Positions 27,260-33,678 of a stretch of 64,000 bases of DNA are shown one piece after another. The stretch spans positions 1,116,001-1,180,000 of the forward strand of contig CBDEVT010000001.1 of assembly GCA_965243825.1 (NCBI GenBank), given 5' to 3'. The DNA is from JAJCYX01 sp965243825. GTDB lineage: Bacteria; Chloroflexota; Dehalococcoidia; Lucifugimonadales; Lucifugimonadaceae. Every line of letters starts with the position of its first letter. Position 1 is the first letter of the stretch. The notes under the pieces were generated by a model, which had not been told where the DNA came from, did no database searches, and saw nothing but the letters and a program-made list of their open reading frames with translations. The translations under genes were made by a program, and so were the position numbers.

Positions 27260-27330
27260 TAGCGTCAGCATTTCTTCAGCCAGAGTCAGCCTTGCGGTCA
27301 GCAAAAACTGCTCGTCCTATGCTGACGCTA
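27260..27330. repeat. 12-bp perfect inverted repeat with internal GTCAGC copies
   Basis: TAGCGTCAGCAT at 27260-27271 is the exact reverse complement of ATGCTGACGCTA at 27319-27330. The 47 bases between them hold two more GTCAGC hexamers, and GCTGAC recurs just after at about 27341. It sits right after the stop of the metallopeptidase gene. It could be a transcript-end structure, a mobile REP-like unit or an operator for the phosphatase gene; no T-tract follows. Confidence 0.6.
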
Positions 27331-27390
27331 AGTTAGACTGCGCTGACCGACCTCTAAACCCTCAGAATTTTTGTCAACCCGCGCGAAAAC

Positions 27391-28104
27391 ATGATCCACG
27401 AAAACACCGTCTTCGATCTTTACTTCATCCGCCACGGCGAATCCCAGAACAACGTGCAGCCCGGCATCGCAGCAGGGGCCAATTTCGACGCTCCGATGAC
27501 CGAGCGCGGGCATCAGCAGTCGGTTGCCCTTGGTGAGCGGTTAAAACGGCAGGGTGTGAAGTTTGATCGCATCTACTCATCCACCCTGGTGCGCGCAGTT
27601 CAGACAACTGAAGGCATGCTGAAAGGCATGGGCCTTGAAGGTGCGCACTTCGATCGCTCGGAACACATCATTGAGCGGCAGATACCGGCATGGCGGGGGA
27701 AGATGGCGGCTGATGTATGGTCGACAGAGTTGCGATTCATCTCTGCAGAAAAGGGGAAGTGGTTTCAACCGGCGGACGGTGAATCAGAAAGAGCAGTGGA
27801 ACGCCGGGCAGGTAACTGGCTTGAAGACGAGGTTCTGAACAATCCTGAGATGCTGAAAGCTGGTGGTACCCACACCATCGCCATCATCTCTCACGGCGTG
27901 ACCATGAGGGCCCTTCTCCACTTCATCACGAACTGGGATAGCGCGTTTATACGCCGTACAGAGATACACAACACATCAATCTCACGTTTTAGATTCGGAA
28001 AGTCCGGCTGGTCCGTAGTGACGATCAACGATCACGGCCACACCGAGGAGATTGGTGATGTCATTCGGGAAGGTGTGATACAGGGCGATACCGTGGTGCC
28101 GTGA
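27391..28104 (+). CDS. Histidine phosphatase family protein
   Basis: Phosphohistidine-dependent phosphatase of the phosphoglycerate mutase-like (branch 1) family, 237 residues, cytosolic. Seen: the catalytic L-Y-F-I-R-H-G-E-S-Q-N-N near residue 12, the T-E-R-G-H-Q-Q motif, S-S-T-L-V-R-A-V-Q-T with the second Arg, and the C-terminal catalytic I-S-H-G-V-T-M-R. Not a glycolytic mutase by length and loops; a broad phosphatase is more likely. It is four bases upstream of the APH/P-loop fusion gene, so the two are one operon. Confidence 0.92.
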   Translation: MIHENTVFDLYFIRHGESQNNVQPGIAAGANFDAPMTERGHQQSVALGERLKRQGVKFDRIYSSTLVRAVQTTEGMLKGMGLEGAHFDRSEHIIERQIPAWRGKMAADVWSTELRFISAEKGKWFQPADGESERAVERRAGNWLEDEVLNNPEMLKAGGTHTIAIISHGVTMRALLHFITNWDSAFIRRTEIHNTSISRFRFGKSGWSVVTINDHGHTEEIGDVIREGVIQGDTVVP

Positions 28105-28108
28105 CCCG

Positions 28109-29728
28109 ATGAGCGAAGTCGACCCGAAAACGGCTCGGGCGCGGCTCATAGAGTCGCTGGAACGCTCAGACGCCTACCCACACAAGATCTCCGGACCCAT
28201 TGAGCGCGTTTCGACGCATATCTCGGACATCATGCTTGCCGGGGATTTCGCCTACAAGATCAAGAAGCCAGTCAACTTCGGTTTCTGTGATTTTTCGACA
28301 CCGCAGATCAGAAAATCCCTATCGAAGAGAGAACTGGAACTGAATCAGAGGCTCTCCAGGAATGTCTATCTCTCAGTGGAGCCGATCAAGGTTGATGGCA
28401 CGACGGGCCAGTACCGGATAGACAACCAAGGAACGGCCATCGACTGGGCCTTGAAGATGCGCCGCTTGCATGCGGAAGATCAGCTCGACCACCTACTCGA
28501 TCTAAACCGCGCCGGCGGCAACGAGATTGAGCAGATAGCAAACTTGCTCGCAGGTTTCCATTCCGATGCCGCACCGGCACCTCCAGAATTCGGAAACGTT
28601 CCAGGCGTCTCAGGCATTGTGCTGAGCAACCTTGACCGAGTCGCCGAACACGCACCAGCAGAACTCGATATAAACGGACTCGTCAACAACAAAGCCTACA
28701 CAGAAGCGTTCCTGGAACAGCGTGGTGACCTGATCTCGAGTCGCCACGAACAGGGTGCACCTCGGATGTGCCATGGTGACCTTCACGCAGGAAATATCTT
28801 CATAGAAACCGAAAATGATGGACAACGGCGTATCCAGATCATCGACTGCATCGAGTTCAATGACAGTTTTGTCTACATCGATCCAGCCGCTGATCTTGCG
28901 TTTCTTTCGATGGATCTGAAACGTCGCAATCGATACGAGCTGGCAGAGCTACTTGTTGAGAAGTACATCGAAGAGTCCGGAGACATCGGGATCAGGCCGC
29001 TACTTGCGTTCTACGAGTCCTACCGGGCAATGGTGCGGTGCATGGCGGCATCGATATCTGCGAAGCAATCCGAGATTTCTAAGCGTCAAATCCATGTCGA
29101 GAACGCTAAGGCCTATCTTCAACTGGCAAACGAGATCGCAAGCTCTGATCGCCCGCAGTTCGTTGCGGTCATGGCAGGCGTCACCGGAACCGGCAAGAGC
29201 ACAGTTGCCAAGGTTCTTGCCGATCAGTGGAATGCGGTCCATCTCCAGACCGATGTGATTCGGCGAGAGATCGCAGGAATGACACCTACCGGTGACAGCG
29301 GCTCCGGTCTTCACAGCGGTATCTACACGAGGGAGATGTCCGAAAGGACGTATCGGGAGATGTTCCGCCGGGCAGAGGCAGCGCTGGCCGATGGTAAATC
29401 TGTAGTCATGGACGGCACCCACCTGCGCCGTGAGTTCCGGCGGAAATCGTTGCAGGTGGCACGGAACACGGGTGCGGTGACAGCGATCATCGAGTGCAAC
29501 CTTCCCGAATCTGAGGCATTGGACCGGCTTGAGACTCGCTACTCCAGCGGAACCTCTGAGTCAGAAGGACGACCAGAGGTGTACGCGAGGCAAACGAAGT
29601 CCTGGCAATCCGTCTCTGAAAACGAAGCGCAGGTTGTCGCACACGTAGACACGGGCAAGACTGAAGAAGAACTTGCCAAAAGTCTCTTTAGCCAGCTCTG
29701 GAACGGACTGTTGGCCAAGTCAGGCTAA
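28109..29728 (+). CDS. Aminoglycoside-phosphotransferase-like kinase fused to P-loop kinase
   Basis: Bifunctional protein of 539 residues of the known COG2187-COG0645 type. The N-terminal domain (about 1-340) has an APH/Fic-type kinase core: K-I-K-K-P-V-N-F-G-F, catalytic H-G-D-L-H-A-G-N and the metal D-x-x-x-x-x-D in I-I-D-C-I-E-F-N-D. The C-terminal domain (about 350-539) is a P-loop kinase with Walker A G-V-T-G-T-G-K-S-T and D-G-T-H-L-R. Substrates unknown. Starts with ATG after the histidine phosphatase gene; the region ends convergently with the SRPBCC gene. Confidence 0.93.
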   Translation: MSEVDPKTARARLIESLERSDAYPHKISGPIERVSTHISDIMLAGDFAYKIKKPVNFGFCDFSTPQIRKSLSKRELELNQRLSRNVYLSVEPIKVDGTTGQYRIDNQGTAIDWALKMRRLHAEDQLDHLLDLNRAGGNEIEQIANLLAGFHSDAAPAPPEFGNVPGVSGIVLSNLDRVAEHAPAELDINGLVNNKAYTEAFLEQRGDLISSRHEQGAPRMCHGDLHAGNIFIETENDGQRRIQIIDCIEFNDSFVYIDPAADLAFLSMDLKRRNRYELAELLVEKYIEESGDIGIRPLLAFYESYRAMVRCMAASISAKQSEISKRQIHVENAKAYLQLANEIASSDRPQFVAVMAGVTGTGKSTVAKVLADQWNAVHLQTDVIRREIAGMTPTGDSGSGLHSGIYTREMSERTYREMFRRAEAALADGKSVVMDGTHLRREFRRKSLQVARNTGAVTAIIECNLPESEALDRLETRYSSGTSESEGRPEVYARQTKSWQSVSENEAQVVAHVDTGKTEEELAKSLFSQLWNGLLAKSG

Positions 29729-29830
29729 CCCAGCGGGTGACCCTTCGCCTGCCACAGTTGCTGCTGTTCTTGAATACGATCCCCTGCGCTTGATTTCGGT
29801 CAATATGATCCAGAAGGGCTAGTGATTCAG

Positions 29831-30271
29831 TCAAACGGATGGTGCCGCGGTCTCGAGATGACTCTTGAATGCTTCAGACTCCGAGACCGCGTTTTTGCGC
29901 TGGGTTTTTCTAAGCAACGGTAGTAGAGGCAACAGAACTCGGAACACGCCCTTGAGTGAGACATCCGTTGTGTGGTCAACCCGCGTCTTGCCGTCATCAT
30001 CGCTGAACTCCCAGCGGTGGTATCCGTCGAACATCGATGAAACGGTCGAGTAGGTGAAAATCTCGTTCGTGCGGAATTCAGAAACAGCCATGCGCTGGTT
30101 CCCGAATTTCGGAACTTTGACCACGAACTGAGTGCCCTGGCGAACCTCGCCATCAGTGAGGTCCCTGACCTCAAGAATTCCCGGGTTCCATTCAGGTGTG
30201 TTCCGGACATCGGATGCCAGCCGGAAAGCTTCGCCAAGGCTGCAGTCGATGGTCTGGGTGAACTGATGCAC
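29831..30271 (-). CDS. SRPBCC (polyketide cyclase/START-like) family protein
   Basis: 146-residue ligand-binding fold of the SRPBCC superfamily. Seen: A-F-R-L-A-S-D-V-R-N-T-P-E-W-N-P-G near residue 14-30, which is the usual helix-turn of the family, then alternating strands and a C-terminal helix with L-L-P-L-L-R-K-T. No catalytic residues can be named. It is 35 bases after the transaldolase-like gene, on the same strand, and probably last in the DUF3179 operon. Confidence 0.82.
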   Translation of the reverse strand: MHQFTQTIDCSLGEAFRLASDVRNTPEWNPGILEVRDLTDGEVRQGTQFVVKVPKFGNQRMAVSEFRTNEIFTYSTVSSMFDGYHRWEFSDDDGKTRVDHTTDVSLKGVFRVLLPLLPLLRKTQRKNAVSESEAFKSHLETAAPSV

Positions 30272-30306
30272 GACTGGCTCTGTCTCTTTCTATGCTTGGT
30301 CTGCGA

Positions 30307-31071
30307 TCAGTGCCTGACCACGGGCAGGCCTTCCAACAGGCCGGCGTCGTACATCTGGTTCCACTGGTCCAGGAACGTGGCGTTCCACTCATCTGTGAGC
30401 TTGTTCTGCAGCATGTCACGGTAGATGGGCCAGAAGATGATGATGCCGTCTGCACCATCACGTAGGCACGCTTCCGCCGTCTCTACAGAACGCACTAAAG
30501 CAGCTGTCAGGTATGGCCTGTCGTCCCAGCCATCGAACATAGCCCTGCACTCACGGATCAGCTTGGTCGGGTCGCCACCAACGTCGCGGTACGGCTCACA
30601 GAACGGCAGGACGTGCGTTACACCTGCCTGGGCAACGGCAGCGGCCTGTGCAACCGTGAATACAGTTGTGCTGTAGGTCTCGACACCTTGCTTTTTGAGT
30701 TCCGCGAACGCATCCAGCGCGTGAACCGTAGTTGGAATCTTCAGGATGATCTGGCCGGGTGCCATCTTCACAAAGACCTCGCCGACATCCAGCAGTTCCT
30801 GAGTTGAGTGACCGTCTATCTCGACAGCTACTGGCTTGTCCGTGATGTCGAGGTAGCGCTGGATGACCTCGGTGATCTGGCCGTACTTCTTGACCATGTC
30901 GTTGAGCACGACCGTGTTGGTGACGATGCCTGCGGCACCCCGGGGCATCCACTCTTTGAGGTCTTCAGGGTCGCCTGCCAGCCAGATCGCCGGGCCTCGC
31001 TCCTGTTTCCTGCGGGCGTTGACGGACATGACTGCGGGACTTGCGCCGTTTGTGTTCTGAGTGGTGGTCAT
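30307..31071 (-). CDS. Transaldolase family protein
   Basis: Class I aldolase of the transaldolase/fructose-6-phosphate aldolase family, 254 residues. Seen: G-I-V-T-N-T-V-V-L (the T-N-P-like first strand), V-A-V-E-I-D-G, the Schiff-base lysine in I-L-K-I-P-T-T near residue 108, and Y-S-T-T-V-F-T-V-A-Q-A-A-A-V-A-Q-A-G. At this length it is nearer to the short TalC/FSA type. A long hydrophilic N-terminus (about 25 residues) precedes the fold. It is 113 bases downstream of DUF3179, so operon membership is possible. Confidence 0.88.
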   Translation of the reverse strand: MTTTQNTNGASPAVMSVNARRKQERGPAIWLAGDPEDLKEWMPRGAAGIVTNTVVLNDMVKKYGQITEVIQRYLDITDKPVAVEIDGHSTQELLDVGEVFVKMAPGQIILKIPTTVHALDAFAELKKQGVETYSTTVFTVAQAAAVAQAGVTHVLPFCEPYRDVGGDPTKLIRECRAMFDGWDDRPYLTAALVRSVETAEACLRDGADGIIIFWPIYRDMLQNKLTDEWNATFLDQWNQMYDAGLLEGLPVVRH

Positions 31072-31184
31072 GGCGTGTACTCCAGAGTTGATGTGCCGCG
31101 TGCTGGTCAGTCAGAAGGCGGCGGTTGATATGCCGCCAGTTTACCGCGAGCGTGAGACCAGTGCTTGAGACTTGGGTCTGGCTT

Positions 31185-32693
31185 CTAACCACCGCTCACG
31201 TAAAGCTCGGTTTCTGGATAGAAGTTGGTCCAGCCGAACCAGAAAGCCTGGTGGCCAGGGACTCTCGGCAGTGGTGATTCACCGGAGCCAACAGGCGGCT
31301 CGAGCTGCTCCTCACCGACTCGCCACACGGCGCCGGTTTCGTCGATGAGCGAGCGGGCGCTGTCGCCAACCGTAAAGGTGTTGTCGCCGCGTTCGTACAC
31401 CCTTGCTGACCGCGCATCGGGATCACCGACAACAACGATGTTGCGCCCATCGAAGTCGTCGTTGATTACCCGTTGCTGGAATAGCAGGTCGAGAGGATAG
31501 GCTTTCGATTCGCCAGCGGTCCGTAGTGCGTAGACAGATGTCTTCGGCTCGAACAGCGGATTTAGCTCGAATACAGGGAACATCAGTTCCGGCGTGTTGA
31601 AGTAGGTGTTGTAGGCAGCTCCAGGATCACCGGGCTTGATGTAAGGGCGGTCAAAGCCCGTGTCGAAGGCGATCGTCACTGTATCGGGATGCTCAGCAAT
31701 CCACTCTCCCCAGGTAGTCACTGTCAGTGGCAGCAATTCGAGTCTTTTGCCGCTACCAACGAGCGGCCCAAGCACCGGTTCACCGGTGAGCGAGTGCCAG
31801 AGCGAGTTGGTCCCGCGATCAAACATCAGCTTGTTCGACTGGTACAGGAAGCCGGACGAGCCGAAACTCAGTACCTCTCCGTCAAGCTCGGCGTCGTACA
31901 GGACGCCCGATCCACAGAGCGTTCAATACGCTAACGTGACCGGCTTGCCACCGACCACGTCGTTCGCCATCTCATGCCAGTTCATGAACCGCAGTGGATA
32001 TGCGCGCGCCTCGCCATTTATGGACACGCCGAACACCTGCTCGTCTGGCTCCATGAAGATCGCTTCTTCAGGGCTGATCATCTTCGGGTTGTCGAGTGGC
32101 GGAATTCCGTCCGAGCGCACGCCACCCCACTGCGCCGTCCAGAGGGGAATATCGGACTCGACGCCATTGAAGAACCAGTTCGCGAAGCGAGGATCGATGT
32201 GGTTGTAGAGGCGCGCCTTCCAGTCGGCATAGTTTTCGAACTCTTCGCCTTCGTAGTTCTGGCCCAACCACGTGTACCAGTTGAAGAAGTCGTACCCTTC
32301 GAACTGCTGGCCGGTCATGCTGATCAGGGCGTTGCGAACTGCTGAGCGCTCAGGGAACAGCAATACCCAGCGTGTAAGTTCAACAAGAGGTGGCAGGAAA
32401 CGCCTGTCGCCCGTTGCCAATGCTTCATCGACTGCTTCTGGCGAAACGATCACCCGGTGCTCGCGACGTTCGTAGGTGAACAGGTCGTCGAGTATCTCTT
32501 CAGGAGCGCGGTTGAGGTCGCGCGTCGCAGTCGGTTCCACGGTTGAAGGCCCGATGGTCGAAGGTGATGGCGACTGAGAGTCGGAGTTGACGGGCACAGT
32601 CGTCACATCACCGGAGCCACACGCGATAGCCATCGCAACAAAAAGCGCGGAGACAGACAACAAGACGTTACGCTGTAATGGCAGACTGGGCAT
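31185..32693 (-). CDS. DUF3179 lipoprotein, probable selenoprotein (Sec at UGA 31923-31925)
   Basis: Two frame-aligned halves separated only by one in-frame TGA at 31923-31925 make one 502-residue DUF3179 protein. Seen: signal and lipobox (A-I-A-C) near residue 25, an acidic/Ser-Pro spacer, W-H-E-M-A-N-D-V-V-G-G-K-P-V-T-L-A-Y, then UGA, then T-L-C-G-S-G-V-L-Y-D. DUF3179 proteins, from my knowledge, read T-Y-C-P-L-C at this point; the UGA replaces the first Cys, giving U257-T-L-C260. The downstream half is complete (F-G-S-S-G-F-L-Y-Q-S-N, L-W-H-S-L-T-G-E, F-W-F-G-W). No other damage. DUF3179 function is unknown; a redox role is inference. Downstream of a Usp gene by 55 bases. Confidence 0.86.
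31890..31925 (-). promoter_or_regulatory. Candidate bacterial SECIS element of the DUF3179 gene
   Basis: On the coding strand the UGA (31923-31925) is followed by 15 bases, then stem GGCGUC (31902-31907), loop CUGUAC (31896-31901) and stem GACGCC (31890-31895), six perfect pairs. The distance from UGA to loop is 21 bases, inside the range for bacterial SECIS elements, and the loop holds a GU. Stem outside these pairs is weak (C-G and U-A with one bulged G). Geometry is identical to the SelW gene's element at 57466-57501. Confidence 0.6.
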
Positions 32694-32748
32694 AAGAGAA
32701 CCTACGGCAAGAATAGCCGTACAGCCTCAGTCAATCTCTAAGAACTTC

Positions 32749-33570
32749 TTAACTCTCGGGAACCGCAAGGATTGGATGTGTCTGCGAGCGCACGAGTCGG
32801 TCAGTCGTAGATCCCATGATGTTTGGTTCGGCTGAGAGCGCAGTTGTGGCAACGGCAATTATTGACGCAAGCCGGGAATCGGCCATACTCACCAGCTCTT
32901 GCTCAGGAGGTCGCTTGCCAACATGCGTTGTGACCTTGAGTCCTGTGCTTGCCAGCTCTTCCCTCAACTCTTCGAGGTCTTTTTCGGCGAAATCGTCGAC
33001 CGTACCGTAATACTTTGCTGCGCCGCCGAGACCGGCTACTGGATCAACAGCACGAACCAGCAGGAGCTCGCACGAAAGTGAAGTGGCGAGCGTGGTCGCA
33101 GGCCCAAGTGCAACGCTCGCGTTCTCGGAGCCGTCGTGGCCGATTACTACCGAAGCAGGATGCGCGTAGGCGGTCGAGTTGAGAGGCAGGATTAGCACCG
33201 GAGTCTGGCACTTGCTGAGGACAGCATGGGCTGTGCTGCCGAGCAGGTCTTTACGTCCAGATTCAGTGGCGTGACCGGTCATGACAATGATGCCCGCTTC
33301 GTATCGGCGAGCCGCCTCGACAATACCAGTCGAGGGTTGCGCGAATTCAGTTCCTGTGGCGACACCCATACCGTCCGTTCGCAGCCCCGCGGCAATCTCC
33401 TCAAGCCGCGCTTCGGCTGATTCCTGGTCCTGACCCTCCGCCAGAGCGGCGAACAGGACCATTCCGGCGCCGATCTCATTTGCGAGACCAGCCGCGTAAG
33501 GCACGACGGCCTCAGCAATGGCTGATCCGTCCAGTGGAACAAGAATTTTTTTGATGGCCAATGATGGCAA
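32749..33570 (-). CDS. Universal stress protein, two UspA domains
   Basis: 273-residue tandem Usp protein, domains about 5-135 and 140-272. Seen: I-L-V-P-L-D-G-S-A-I-A-E and V-V-I-G-H-D-G-S-E-N-A at the two openings, and the ATP-site tails L-L-G-S-T-A-H-A-V and I-M-G-S-T-T-D-R-L-V. The second lacks the first G of the G-x2-G-x9-G pattern, so ATP binding is uncertain. TTG start at 33570. It lies 55 bases upstream of the DUF3179 gene on the same strand and may share its transcript. Confidence 0.92.
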   Translation of the reverse strand: MPSLAIKKILVPLDGSAIAEAVVPYAAGLANEIGAGMVLFAALAEGQDQESAEARLEEIAAGLRTDGMGVATGTEFAQPSTGIVEAARRYEAGIIVMTGHATESGRKDLLGSTAHAVLSKCQTPVLILPLNSTAYAHPASVVIGHDGSENASVALGPATTLATSLSCELLLVRAVDPVAGLGGAAKYYGTVDDFAEKDLEELREELASTGLKVTTHVGKRPPEQELVSMADSRLASIIAVATTALSAEPNIMGSTTDRLVRSQTHPILAVPES

Positions 33571-33678
33571 GTGAGGCTCCAGACAATCAGGGCAGGAAGG
33601 AAAGAAGCAGTAACCAGATATTAGCCCACGTTACCGACTAATGCTGAAGCTGCCAGGTGAACAGTCTGTGAGCGAGTG

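Noticed and set aside
31117..31137. GGCGGC/GCCGCC hairpin downstream of DUF3179 as a terminator
   Set aside because: Only six pairs, no U-tract on the minus strand, and it may lie inside the transcript to the transaldolase-like gene.
31923..31925. DUF3179 as a pseudogene broken by a stop
   Set aside because: Both halves are intact and in frame, the UGA falls on the redox Cys, a SECIS-like hairpin follows, and another selenoprotein is present. A nonsense mutation landing exactly there is less likely, though not excluded.
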